DNA of 23,876 bases from positions 1-23,876 of IMG/VR virus record IMGVR_UViG_3300025128_000335, one strand, 5' to 3'. The notes beneath the pieces are model-generated. The model saw only the letters and a list, made by a program, of their open reading frames with translations, had not been told where the DNA came from and did no database searches. Source of the stretch: a virus. Shown one piece after another: positions 7,648-15,150 of the stretch (positions are counted from its first letter, which is position 1; each line of letters opens with the position of its first letter). The translations under genes were made by a program, and so were the position numbers.

Positions 7648-8481
7648 ATGGCTAATAAAACCTGGCTAGGAAACGGAACCGCAAGCAGCGCTAATTATGG
7701 CGACTGGTCACAGGCTGATAACTGGTCACCGTCTGGGGTTCCTGTTGCTAGCGATGATGTTAGGTTTACCGCGGAACATACCACCGCGGTAACCGGTGGC
7801 CTGAATCAATCCGCCGTAACCCTCGGCGATTTAATAATTGAAACAGGTTACAAAGGCAAAATTGGGACCAATACCGCCAGCCTACAAGTCGGCGTCGCTA
7901 GTTTCGAATACAGCGGCAGCGCCACCGCGGCGTTTATAGATTTAGGCAGTAGTGCCATAGGCCCGGTCATTCACAACACGGGCGCGGCGGGCGTCGGCCA
8001 GGTAGCGTTAGAGATCAAAGGCAGCGCATTTACTACCGTTACGGTTATGGGCGGTAACGTCGGGTTAGCGACGAAGCACGGCGACACAGCCAGCGCCACA
8101 AATGTACGCGTTATTAACGGTAGTATTGCTATTGGATCCGGGGCAACGGTAACCAATCTACACGTATTCCAGGGTACCGCCGTAACAGCCTCAGATATTA
8201 CCGGCTGTAACTTACACGGCGGAACCGTAACGTTTAAAGAACAGGCAAACGCCACAACGTTAGATTTAGAGGGCGGCATTTGTAATTACGATGCTGAGGG
8301 AACCATAACAACGGCCAATTGTAACGGCGGCAAACTAAACGTTGGCGCGGGGCAAGCTAAAACGATTACAACGCTAAACATCGAACCCGGTGGCAGTATA
8401 CGTTACTACCCTAGTAACCTAACAATTACAAATAATTCCGTATCGACTAACCCTATAGATATAACGACGAATAATGCCTGA
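7648..8481 (+). CDS. Beta-solenoid protein, tail fibre or adhesin candidate
   Basis: This 277-residue protein opens with NKTWLGNGTASSANYGDWSQ and ADNWSPSGVPVASDDVRF, a start seen on many secreted or surface beta-helix proteins. The rest is a run of short hydrophobic strands with Gly, Thr, Asn and Val (LQVGVASFEYSG; VRVINGSIAIGSGATVTNLH; GTITTANCNGGKLNVGAGQ), which suggests a right-handed beta-helix. AAAGGA lies about 10 nt before ATG. It probably forms part of the host-contact apparatus; the actual receptor is unknown. Confidence 0.7.
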   Translation: MANKTWLGNGTASSANYGDWSQADNWSPSGVPVASDDVRFTAEHTTAVTGGLNQSAVTLGDLIIETGYKGKIGTNTASLQVGVASFEYSGSATAAFIDLGSSAIGPVIHNTGAAGVGQVALEIKGSAFTTVTVMGGNVGLATKHGDTASATNVRVINGSIAIGSGATVTNLHVFQGTAVTASDITGCNLHGGTVTFKEQANATTLDLEGGICNYDAEGTITTANCNGGKLNVGAGQAKTITTLNIEPGGSIRYYPSNLTITNNSVSTNPIDITTNNA

Positions 8482-9466
8482 TGGTTACCTGGTTAGTCGC
8501 GATCTATTACGGCAGATTCAACGCGACCACAGCCGAATAAAATACGAACTAAAAACCGTTTCTGGCCAGGTTAGCAGATTGTCAACCGTTGCGCCCCTGC
8601 GCGATGAACAAATGCTAGCCCAGGCCCAGGCGGAAGTAGCAGCGATCGACAGCACCGAAAGTGAACCGTTAGTAACGTCGGGTACATTTAAAGTTTTGTT
8701 TTTAGATCGAAAAGACGAAAAGCTAAAACAGCTTAGTGATTACGAAGTCACAGCGTGGAATGTCACCGGCGACGATATTGAAAAGGATGCTTATGTAACG
8801 CTACAACGTAACAGCGTTACGGGTAAATGGGTTATTAACCCTAACAACCGGGCCGTTATTAGGTTTCGTTTAAAAGAGGATCCAAAGGCGTACAAACGGC
8901 CCGCAGATACCAGCACGCAGTACTGGTACGCCTCAGCGGATAAAATCACATTTACCTACGATCCAGACAACGACGACAGCACCGACAACGGGTTAACACT
9001 GGGGCCAACAGATGACGACGAAATCACAGATTCGGACGAAATCACAGTATACGACCCTTACGGTAAATTCCGTTTTGCCAAAGGGCCGCGAACACACCCG
9101 GACGGAAGCGACCTAAAAGGTAGTTACGGGTACGCCGAATTAATAAAAGGTGCCTGGCATATTATCGAATGTGAAACAGTCGCGAAGTTTATAAACTTCG
9201 CTATAGATAATACGGCGGGTTACACGCAGGCCGATAACGTCTGGAATATCGACTCGCTGTTTAATCCTATCGACGGTATCCACCCAGGCGATAGCATAAC
9301 AACGGTTCTAAACTGGCAGGTTAACGCCCACGTTTCACCAGTTAGTTATCTGTTTGAAGGGGTCGACGGGGCCACAGGGTTAGCTCAGTTTCAAGACGAT
9401 AACCTAAGCAGCGGCACGTACTACTACAAAATCATCCAGTTAGAAGTAGATTGCGGGGCCAGCTAA
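8474..9466 (+). CDS. Unknown tail-region structural protein
   Basis: I do not recognise this 330-residue protein. The first ~60 residues (DGYLVSRDLLRQIQRDHSRI, then YELKTVSGQVSRLS) form a probable helical anchor, and the remainder is beta-rich with many Asp, Thr and Tyr residues. An acidic strand-turn region (DPDNDDSTDNGLTLGPTDDD) is followed by EITVYDPYGKFRFAKG and a final part ending GTYYYKIIQLEVDCG. The start overlaps the preceding gene by 8 nt and the stop forms TAATG with the next gene. The architecture of helical anchor plus beta domains suits a tail-tip or fibre-attachment protein. Confidence 0.68.
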   Translation: MPDGYLVSRDLLRQIQRDHSRIKYELKTVSGQVSRLSTVAPLRDEQMLAQAQAEVAAIDSTESEPLVTSGTFKVLFLDRKDEKLKQLSDYEVTAWNVTGDDIEKDAYVTLQRNSVTGKWVINPNNRAVIRFRLKEDPKAYKRPADTSTQYWYASADKITFTYDPDNDDSTDNGLTLGPTDDDEITDSDEITVYDPYGKFRFAKGPRTHPDGSDLKGSYGYAELIKGAWHIIECETVAKFINFAIDNTAGYTQADNVWNIDSLFNPIDGIHPGDSITTVLNWQVNAHVSPVSYLFEGVDGATGLAQFQDDNLSSGTYYYKIIQLEVDCGAS

Positions 9467-10707
9467 TGCCAGCCCCGTACCCGTGGTGGTCTAAGAAATG
9501 GTGGTACCCGAATTGCTGCTGTAATGAATGTCTAATATTCCACGATGATTGCCGCGGCTATTATCCGTTGGTACCCGCAGTATGGTGGCATGAATACGAG
9601 CTACCCAGTAGCTCGCAACCCTGGAAAACTGACGTCTACGATACGTCGTCATCGTTTGGTGAAATTGGGTACGTTTGCGGCGACGGGTTTTTAATCTGTA
9701 AAACGGAAATAAGCGAGGCCCCCTATAACTGCGTCGTTGGCGCTAAATTCCTATGGGCCACAGCCACAGACACAGCTACCGCGCGAATGGTCGTAGATTA
9801 CGTTGACGATGATAACTTCCATTACGTTGATATCGACCATGACGGTAGCCGTAGCGGTGATTCGATAGAGATACGTTTCTACGATCGCGCCGCGGGCGCT
9901 GATACACAGATAGGCAGCACCATTAGCGTAGATTCGAGCGAGCTAACCGGCTGGCCTAGTCTCTACGTTGTCGTCTGTAAAAGTACTACGGCGATGCAGC
10001 TAAATATATTTAGTGCGACTACACCCTACGCCGACGGCTGGCCGCCGTTCACAGATCAAACTACGTCGTTTTTCGCAGAAGCCCAAATAACAAACAAAGC
10101 CGGGAAACAGGCGGGCGTAGGCTTAAAGGGCGCGTACCTCGGATCCGGCGGAAGTCGTACAGATGACGATTACGGCATACGGCTGCAGGAATTCTGGTTA
10201 GAACGTACCGCCGATGAAAATAGTAACTGTGAAGCCTGCCAGCGGCTGTGCTGTAGCGATACGTTGCCTATAGAATTCGACGTTACGCTGGATGGTTTTG
10301 AGGATAGCAACCCCAGCACTACAGGCGGCGGTTTCTGTTTAGATTGTAGCGACGTAGACGACGTTTATACCGTTTCGCAGACCTGGGGCTGCTGTTGGGA
10401 GTTCGACGCGGGTTACTCTACGACGTTTTTCGAATGTGATTACGAACAATCCGGCGTAGAGTTTCAGGGTGCGCGATATACCACCGTTAGGTTATGCGTT
10501 TCCGAGGATTTAGCAACAAATAACGCTGTGTGGGAATTGCAGATATTAGAGATAGGACACAGTAACAAAAGAATAGCCTGGCAATATGATTCAGGCCAAA
10601 CGTATCCCGCGGCGTGTGCGCTTGATGGCACCGAGAGTTGGACGGAAAGCCTAAATACAACAAACTGTAAAACAGACGCGGTAACGGTTAGTGTAGTGGT
10701 GGGTTAA
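9466..10707 (+). CDS. Cysteine-rich tail-region protein with lectin-like middle
   Basis: This 413-residue protein starts at the ATG of TAATG; an in-frame TTG at 9451 is inside the previous gene. It has about 21 cysteines, mainly in clusters: NCCCNEC near the N-terminus, NCEACQRLCC in the middle, then FCLDCSD and WGCCWEF. Between the first two clusters is a beta-rich stretch (TARMVVDYVDDDNFHYVDID; IEIRFYDRAAGADTQIGS; LYVVVCKSTTAMQLNIF) that resembles a jelly-roll of the concanavalin-like type. The clusters could bind metal or form disulfides in the virion. Host binding is a reasonable inference only. Confidence 0.68.
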   Translation: MPAPYPWWSKKWWYPNCCCNECLIFHDDCRGYYPLVPAVWWHEYELPSSSQPWKTDVYDTSSSFGEIGYVCGDGFLICKTEISEAPYNCVVGAKFLWATATDTATARMVVDYVDDDNFHYVDIDHDGSRSGDSIEIRFYDRAAGADTQIGSTISVDSSELTGWPSLYVVVCKSTTAMQLNIFSATTPYADGWPPFTDQTTSFFAEAQITNKAGKQAGVGLKGAYLGSGGSRTDDDYGIRLQEFWLERTADENSNCEACQRLCCSDTLPIEFDVTLDGFEDSNPSTTGGGFCLDCSDVDDVYTVSQTWGCCWEFDAGYSTTFFECDYEQSGVEFQGARYTTVRLCVSEDLATNNAVWELQILEIGHSNKRIAWQYDSGQTYPAACALDGTESWTESLNTTNCKTDAVTVSVVVG

Positions 10708-11711
10708 TGCACTGTATCTGGAATGAACACGACGGCGGCGTTATCTGCATTAATTGCGGACGGCTAAAGGCCCGGCCAACGCGCCGCAATTGCAAAGTTA
10801 AAAAGGGACTAGGCGACACAATCGCAAACGTTACTAAGGCCATCGGTTTAAAGCCCTGTGGCGGGTGCAATAAGCGAAGATCTAAAGTTAACAACCTGGC
10901 TCCAACCAGCGCATACAAGCACGCGCGGTATATAACCACTGCTGAATTAGCAGCCGCGGCGTTAAACCTGGCGGCTAAGATTCCAGCCGACGTAACGGGC
11001 GTTGTAGGTATTCCGCGGTCTGGCATGATTCCGGCAAGCGTTTTAGCGGCGCAACTACATGTACCCCTATTCAGCTACGCAAATGGTCACGTTGTGCATT
11101 GCGGACACGGCAACCGGTTTACCGAAAAGGTAAGCGCACTGGGCCGCCTGGTATTTGTCGACGATACGTTAATGATGGGTACCACACTAAAACACCACCG
11201 GCCCGAATCGCCGCATCTATGGGCCGTCGTATATCAAAACCCACACGCTAAAATTAGCGCGGACATATTCGGCCAGGAATTAGAGCCGCCGCACCTGCTC
11301 GAATGGAATCTATTTAATAGCCAGTTTTGTAACGACCTGGCTACCGACATGGACGGGGTGTTATGTCACGACATGCCCCGCGATGCAGACCTAACAGACG
11401 CCCGGCCCCTGCACCTACCGCGACGCACAGCCGTTAAAGCAATCATAACGGCGCGCTGTGAGCGCTGGCGGATGGTTACTAAAGCCTGGTTGTCGCATTA
11501 TGGCGTTAAGTATGAAAAATTAATTATGGGGCAGTGGAAAACCGAAGCAGAACGCGACAGCAACCCGGCCCAGATTGCCCAGTATAAGGCCGACGCCATA
11601 ACGCGTTTGGGCGTTAACTGGTTTACCGAATCCTGCCCAAGGCAGGCCCAAGATATCGCCGCCCTTAGCGGGGTCTGGACGATATGCCCGACTAACTCAA
11701 AGGTGTTTTAA
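10707..11711 (+). CDS. Zinc-ribbon / phosphoribosyltransferase / HAD phosphatase fusion
   Basis: This 334-residue protein has three parts. Residues 1-60 hold C3, C14, C17 and C29, then the segment GLGDTIANVTKAIGLKPCGG and a second Cys pair (C51, C54), suggesting metal binding. Residues ~75-200 are a type I phosphoribosyltransferase: VVGIPRSGMIPA (99-110) fits the pyrophosphate loop, and VFVDDTLMMGTT (149-160) is the PRPP-binding motif. Residues ~210-334 are HAD-like: DMDGVLC (214-220) with both aspartates, IITAR (246-250), K294, and an acidic FTES near the end. The pair could make or break a nucleotide; substrate unknown. It lies between tail and lysis genes, with one base of overlap on its left. 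Confidence 0.8.
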   Translation: MHCIWNEHDGGVICINCGRLKARPTRRNCKVKKGLGDTIANVTKAIGLKPCGGCNKRRSKVNNLAPTSAYKHARYITTAELAAAALNLAAKIPADVTGVVGIPRSGMIPASVLAAQLHVPLFSYANGHVVHCGHGNRFTEKVSALGRLVFVDDTLMMGTTLKHHRPESPHLWAVVYQNPHAKISADIFGQELEPPHLLEWNLFNSQFCNDLATDMDGVLCHDMPRDADLTDARPLHLPRRTAVKAIITARCERWRMVTKAWLSHYGVKYEKLIMGQWKTEAERDSNPAQIAQYKADAITRLGVNWFTESCPRQAQDIAALSGVWTICPTNSKVF

Positions 11712-11712
11712 A

Positions 11713-11994
11713 ATGCGACGACGAAGGCGACCCAGGGATCCAGAGGCGCAGCCCTCGCCAATTTACGACCAGCCAGCGGTCGTTGATAAGCACGACGACA
11801 AGGCAGAAAAGAAGGACGATAAGCGCGAAGTTAAAACAGAAAAGAAGGACGATAAGCGCGAATATAAGATAACCAAAATAAACTCTAAGGCGCAGCTATT
11901 AGAAGCCAGGGCAGGGTGTTTCAAATGGGCGGCAATTCTCTTAGCAATTGCAGCCGGTGTATTTTTCTATCTAAAAGGTAAGTTACCAATATGA
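11713..11994 (+). CDS. Small single-pass membrane protein with charged repeat
   Basis: This 93-residue protein starts with an arginine run (MRRRRRPRD), has a long Lys/Asp/Glu-rich helical stretch and ends with one hydrophobic segment (WAAILLAIAAGVFFYLKG) near the C-terminus. The charged part is encoded by a perfect 26-bp direct repeat at 11804-11829 and 11837-11862 (33-bp period, 11 residues), giving KKDDKRE twice. It is followed at once by a holin-like gene (4-nt overlap). A membrane role in lysis is possible but not shown. Confidence 0.68.
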   Translation: MRRRRRPRDPEAQPSPIYDQPAVVDKHDDKAEKKDDKREVKTEKKDDKREYKITKINSKAQLLEARAGCFKWAAILLAIAAGVFFYLKGKLPI

Positions 11995-12236
11995 GCAAAA
12001 ATGAAAACGCGAAACCCTGGTACAAGTCGAAAACAATCTGGGTTAATTTGTTCACCATCGTTACCACAGTGGGTACAGTTATCGTCGATGAAAACCTGTT
12101 ATCTGATAACCCTAAAGTTATGGCGTATATAACGATTGCGGTTGCCGCGGCTAACATCGGATTACGCGCCGTAACGAGTCAGGCTATGTCGTTGTTCTGG
12201 GCTGGCGATAGTGTCGCCCTAGATAATGAAACGTAG
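11991..12236 (+). CDS. Holin-like small membrane protein
   Basis: This 81-residue protein has a basic, hydrophilic start (MSKNENAKPWYKSK), two hydrophobic segments at about 15-32 (TIWVNLFTIVTTVGTVIV) and 43-62 (VMAYITIAVAAANIGLRAVT), and a short polar end. The WYKSKTIWVN start followed by two membrane segments is a common layout among predicted phage holins, which open the inner membrane at lysis. It sits 4 nt inside the preceding membrane-protein gene and before a strong terminator. No adjacent endolysin gene was found to confirm the role. Confidence 0.65.
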   Translation: MSKNENAKPWYKSKTIWVNLFTIVTTVGTVIVDENLLSDNPKVMAYITIAVAAANIGLRAVTSQAMSLFWAGDSVALDNET

Positions 12237-12285
12237 ATAATTGTCTGTTAAGCACCCGCACCGGGGTATAGTGTCCACCCGGTTT

Positions 12286-12321
12286 AACACCCCGGTTATT
12301 ATGGCCGGGGTGTTATTTTTT
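12286..12321 (+). terminator. Strong rho-independent terminator
   Basis: A perfect 10-bp stem AACACCCCGG (12286-12295) with CCGGGGTGTT (12305-12314), 9-nt loop, is followed by ATTTTTT. It ends the late transcript after the holin-like gene. It lies upstream of the ATG at 12334, which argues against the longer TTG-started frame of the next gene. Confidence 0.88.
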
Positions 12322-12333
12322 GGGGGGGGTAGA

Positions 12334-12537
12334 ATGGATAAGTACAGCGTGCATAGAAACTGCTGCACGTATAAAGTAGTTGCACCTGGCGGGGACGTGA
12401 TATTTAAAACGGTATCCAAACACGCCGCCCTAGACCTGGCACACAGTTTAAACAGATCCCGTAAAGACCGACTAGAAGCAGAGGTAAACAGCGGTATGGC
12501 CTGGCCTATCGTCGTAGATTCACCTATAGCACCATGA
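12334..12537 (+). CDS. Small unknown protein after the terminator
   Basis: This 67-residue protein (start MDKYSVHRNCCTYKVV) has no family I recognise. ATG 12334 is chosen because a G-run (12322-12329) provides a ribosome site 4 nt upstream and because an in-frame TTG at 12241 would carry the terminator in its coding region. The fold looks like a small alpha/beta unit (YKVVAPGGDVIFKTVSKHAA, LDLAHSLNR). Its stop overlaps the next start (ATGA). Expression needs read-through or a promoter that I cannot place with confidence. Confidence 0.6.
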   Translation: MDKYSVHRNCCTYKVVAPGGDVIFKTVSKHAALDLAHSLNRSRKDRLEAEVNSGMAWPIVVDSPIAP

Positions 12538-12797
12538 CAGATCAACAGATCCTAAGCGCGTTACGCGACGATGTTAACAAGCTATCGCAAAAAATAGAGG
12601 CGATGCACGCCGAACTAAAACCGGTTAGCCAGTTGTTTAGGGGAAACGGTAAGCCGTCACTAGAGGCCCGAATATTTCATGCTGAAAAGACACTCGACGC
12701 CCAGGTTAATAATACGCGCTGGGCGATGCGTTGGGCGCTTGGATCTGCTGCCACCGCTATAGCTACGGTTTTATGGTACATGATTACCGCAAACTAA
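12534..12797 (+). CDS. XhlA-like coiled-coil membrane protein
   Basis: This 87-residue protein has a helical, coiled-coil-prone N-terminal half (LRDDVNKLSQKIEAMHAELK), a short GNGKPSLEAR turn, another helix and one C-terminal hydrophobic segment at about 64-85 (AMRWALGSAATAIATVLWYM). This layout resembles XhlA-type holin-associated proteins and similar small phage membrane proteins with the G-N-G-K-P turn. It overlaps the previous gene by 4 nt. A role in lysis is inferred from shape and position. Confidence 0.65.
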   Translation: MTDQQILSALRDDVNKLSQKIEAMHAELKPVSQLFRGNGKPSLEARIFHAEKTLDAQVNNTRWAMRWALGSAATAIATVLWYMITAN

Positions 12798-12802
12798 CGA
12801 CA

Positions 12803-12850
12803 GTTACTAATTACGGTTACTAATTCAGCTATTTAGTAACCAAGGTAACC
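12803..12850. repeat. 48-bp direct repeat, copy 1
   Basis: This copy is identical over 48 bp to 12889-12936. It is built of GGTTAC/GTAACC units and holds an inverted pair GGTTACTAA (12816-12824) with TTAGTAACC (12834-12842) around a 9-nt centre. It lies between convergent genes. Confidence 0.9.
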
Positions 12851-12855
12851 GGCCT

Positions 12856-12880
12856 AAAACCCTTAAATACTAGGGTTTTT
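12856..12880. terminator. Bidirectional-type terminator between convergent genes
   Basis: The stem AAAACCCT (12856-12863) with AGGGTTTT (12872-12879) has an 8-nt loop and a T after it; the A-run on the left gives a T-run on the other strand. It sits between the two 48-bp repeats, where the rightward membrane-protein transcript meets the leftward lysogeny transcript. Confidence 0.65.
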
Positions 12881-12888
12881 AATTGAGG

Positions 12889-12936
12889 GTTACTAATTAC
12901 GGTTACTAATTCAGCTATTTAGTAACCAAGGTAACC
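12889..12936. repeat. 48-bp direct repeat, copy 2
   Basis: This is the second perfect copy, 86 bp from the first. It is followed directly by two more partial GTAACC units (12932-12944). The inverted GGTTACTAA/TTAGTAACC pair is present again. Confidence 0.9.
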
Positions 12937-12951
12937 AGGGTAACCGGGTAG

Positions 12952-13245
12952 CTATTCTTTTAGCCCGCCAATATCTTTAAGCGCGGTAATCAGGTCGACC
13001 GGCTGGCCCTGGTCGGTCGCGTTTTCTTCCGGCCACAGATGAACCGGACGGCGCGCAAGACAATCGGTAACAGTGTCTATTATTTCGCGCCTGATGAAGC
13101 TCGGCATTGCTACTATCTGATGCGTAAGGCTAACAAACCGACTGCCCGACCGCTCATACTCGATGAGCTTGAATGCTTCTTCGAGTGATAGTCTTACAAA
13201 GGTTTCTGGCCCGTCTGTTCGGGTCACTTCGATAATATGTAGCAT
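12952..13245 (-). CDS. Small unknown leftward protein
   Basis: I do not recognise this 97-residue protein. It starts LHIIEVTRTDGPETFVRLSL and has a helical middle (EEAFKLIEYERSG; PSFIRREIIDTVTDCLARR), then a polar end. It is the last gene of the leftward group and ends beside the GTAACC repeats. The 226 bp on its right (13246-13471) contain no convincing gene; a 9-bp direct repeat GGTCGTGCT (13264-13272 and 13280-13288, 16-bp period) lies just upstream and could be an operator. Its position beside the integrase suggests a lysogeny or accessory gene. Confidence 0.6.
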   Translation of the reverse strand: MLHIIEVTRTDGPETFVRLSLEEAFKLIEYERSGSRFVSLTHQIVAMPSFIRREIIDTVTDCLARRPVHLWPEENATDQGQPVDLITALKDIGGLKE

Positions 13246-13471
13246 GGAGTCTCTATTGTCGTTGGTCGTGCTGTGTGCTGGTCGTGCTAACAGACGGTCT
13301 AACGAAGGTTTGAGTTAATCTAATACGCTGATTTAATTCTAACGGCGGGCCGGTTCGCGGGTAGTATTAAAAGCGCTACACCGCGGCCAGGTAGTAGCGA
13401 TTCTATTACATTGATTTGCAGATGCAACAAAAAACTATACAGCCCCGTACCCGTTTAAACAGCCCGTTGGT

Positions 13472-14977
13472 TTACCCGTATTCCTTTTGCGTTTCTATGG
13501 CCTGGTTTAGCTGCATATCGGGGTGGTAGCGCCGCGTCATTTGCTGGGTAACATGGCCTAAAACTGCCTGGGCTGCTTCAATGCCGCCTTGTTCCACTAG
13601 CGTAGTATTACGGCGATAGCGCAGCAGATGCGGGAATATATCAGCGACGCCTACGCGTTTTGCTACGCGCTGCATCGACTGGCGGTAGGTATCAACGCTA
13701 TAACGTTCGTTGGTGATTTTAGCGAGGCCGCCGGGCAACTGCTGATAAATGCTATCCCACGTTGGGGCCAGGTTTGCCGGTGGCTCATAGCCCACTAACT
13801 TAAACGTGGTGCTAAACTTCTTCTTCGTGCCAGTCTTTTCAATCACATAACCACGGTTCCTCAGATACTGTAACGCCCCGCCGTAGTGTTTCTTGATTCG
13901 CATAAGCTCATTACATTTAACCTCGCCCTTTTCAAGTCGGCGAAGAATCTTAGCGGCGACGTGTTTAGGATCTACCGTAAGACTCTTACGGTTATGGGCC
14001 TTAAGGCTCGTTAGCCATCGGTAGTAACTGGCGTTAGCCCTCGGGTTAAAAATATATTCATGGCCCCTATCGGGGCGCTGCTGCTCATAATCAAGTAGCG
14101 CCTGCACCGCTGTAGCCCCAAACACGATATTTAGCCGCCCTATTTTTTCTTCCGTTTTATGGCTGGGGGCGTAGATCCAGCAGCCGTCAGCCTCGTACCT
14201 GCTCTGGTCGATATCATTCCATTTAAGATCTACCAGGTTACCACTACGCATACCGGTGTTAAGCTGTACCGCTAGCATCGTTCGCAGCGTTGGCGGGGCA
14301 GCCTCTATGATTTGTTGCACCGATTCGGTGCTAGGCGTTGCGCGTTGCTGTTTGGTTTTTACGCCATCTACCTTACGCAGGCCTTTTACCATCCTTAGGT
14401 AGACGTAAACGTCCTTATGGCAAAGGTGATGGTTAGCACCCCAGCGGAAGATATCACGGATCAACCAAACCTTTTTAGCTATCGTCGCCTGGGCGTTACC
14501 GACTCGGTTCATAAGTCGATTCTGTATATCTTCTAGATCAGTTGTTTTAAATGTATCCGCAACCCGGTGGCCGTAAGGCGCTAGCTGTTGGCGTACCGTT
14601 TCGATAGCTTGCAGCGCGCGGGTATCACGTAGAGATGTAGCGCGGTCGGTGCTGTCCGGGTTACGCCTTCCCTTTTCGTGTTCTAGATAGGCGTCGACTA
14701 GTTCGTCGATTGTTACGCTCTGGTAACTATCAAACCTATCCTCGACGGCTGGCCGTCGCTCTACCGGCTGGCCGGATTCTTTCGCGTACCATTTTTCAAA
14801 GTCGTGCCACATTTCAGCAGACTTATACTCTCCGGCGAAGTACTTCGTTTTGCGTACCGGTTTGCCGTTAGCATTGCGTACTATTTCGCCGTCGTCGTTG
14901 GTAACCGTCCAGCGGACATAACCTTTACCTTTACCTTTATGTAATTGTGGCGCGGTGGGTAGTGGTGTACCGGTCAT
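13472..14977 (-). CDS. int: Tyrosine-family integrase with inserted winged-helix-like segment
   Basis: This 501-residue protein likely integrates and excises the phage at attP/attB. Numbering from the chosen ATG, an N-terminal arm-binding region is followed by a core-binding region at about 85-195 (VTIDELVDAYLEHEKG). The catalytic domain has R244 (NTGMRSGNL), a lysine in HKTEEK (K274), H450 and R453 (FPHLLRYRRNT), H475 (VLGHV) and the nucleophile Y484 (TRRYHPDM). Residues ~336-398 between the first arginine and the H-x-x-R box look like an inserted winged helix (ILRRLEKGEVKCNELMRIKK; YLRNRGYVIEKTG). ATG 14977 has AGGGAG about 8 nt upstream; a longer start at 15019 would run through the GGTGTACC arm sites. 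It lies next to attP. Confidence 0.9.
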   Translation of the reverse strand: MTGTPLPTAPQLHKGKGKGYVRWTVTNDDGEIVRNANGKPVRKTKYFAGEYKSAEMWHDFEKWYAKESGQPVERRPAVEDRFDSYQSVTIDELVDAYLEHEKGRRNPDSTDRATSLRDTRALQAIETVRQQLAPYGHRVADTFKTTDLEDIQNRLMNRVGNAQATIAKKVWLIRDIFRWGANHHLCHKDVYVYLRMVKGLRKVDGVKTKQQRATPSTESVQQIIEAAPPTLRTMLAVQLNTGMRSGNLVDLKWNDIDQSRYEADGCWIYAPSHKTEEKIGRLNIVFGATAVQALLDYEQQRPDRGHEYIFNPRANASYYRWLTSLKAHNRKSLTVDPKHVAAKILRRLEKGEVKCNELMRIKKHYGGALQYLRNRGYVIEKTGTKKKFSTTFKLVGYEPPANLAPTWDSIYQQLPGGLAKITNERYSVDTYRQSMQRVAKRVGVADIFPHLLRYRRNTTLVEQGGIEAAQAVLGHVTQQMTRRYHPDMQLNQAIETQKEYG

Positions 14978-15020
14978 AATAATCTCCCTGAGTTGGCTGC
15001 TGTGGTGTACCGGGTACACC
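14964..15020. repeat. Left-arm GGTGTACC repeats near integrase start
   Basis: GGTGTACC occurs at 14964-14971 and 15004-15011, with its reverse complement at 15013-15020 one base later. The same octamer forms the right cluster at 15265-15292. Arm-type integrase or excisionase sites flanking the attP core are the best fit; a repressor operator is possible. Confidence 0.65.
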
Positions 15021-15111
15021 TAGCAGGCTGGTTAAAATCTGCCAGCGAAATTATATGACGCTAAAAAACGAGATAAAAGGGGGTATAGAGCTATAAAGAA
15101 GGGTTATGGCC

Positions 15112-15150
15112 TTATGAGCCTCGCGAGCTACCGGGCTGCTCCACCCCGCG
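15112..15150 (-). other. Putative attP core: 5' half of initiator tRNA
   Basis: Read leftward from 15150, the strand gives CGCGGGGTGGAGCAGCCCGG, followed by TAGCTCGCGAGGCTCATAA. This is the first 38-39 nt of a bacterial initiator tRNA-fMet: acceptor strand, D arm, anticodon 5' stem and the CTCATAA anticodon loop with its CAT anticodon. Similarity stops right after the loop, where a tRNA would need a 3' anticodon stem, so this is not a tRNA gene. It sits 135 bp upstream of the integrase start with phage genes on both sides. The natural reading is an att core for integration into the host initiator-tRNA gene. The rest of 15020-15321 holds no gene. Confidence 0.85.

Noticed and set aside
12241-12333. 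TTG-started extension of the 67-residue gene
   Set aside because: It would translate through a perfect terminator hairpin, and ATG 12334 has a G-rich ribosome site.
13246-13471. A hidden gene between the integrase and the small leftward gene
   Set aside because: No frame with a good start, ribosome site and protein-like composition was seen; only a short direct repeat stands out.
15112-15150. A complete tRNA gene on the minus strand
   Set aside because: The match ends after the anticodon loop; there is no 3' anticodon stem, T arm or acceptor 3' strand in the next 40 nt.
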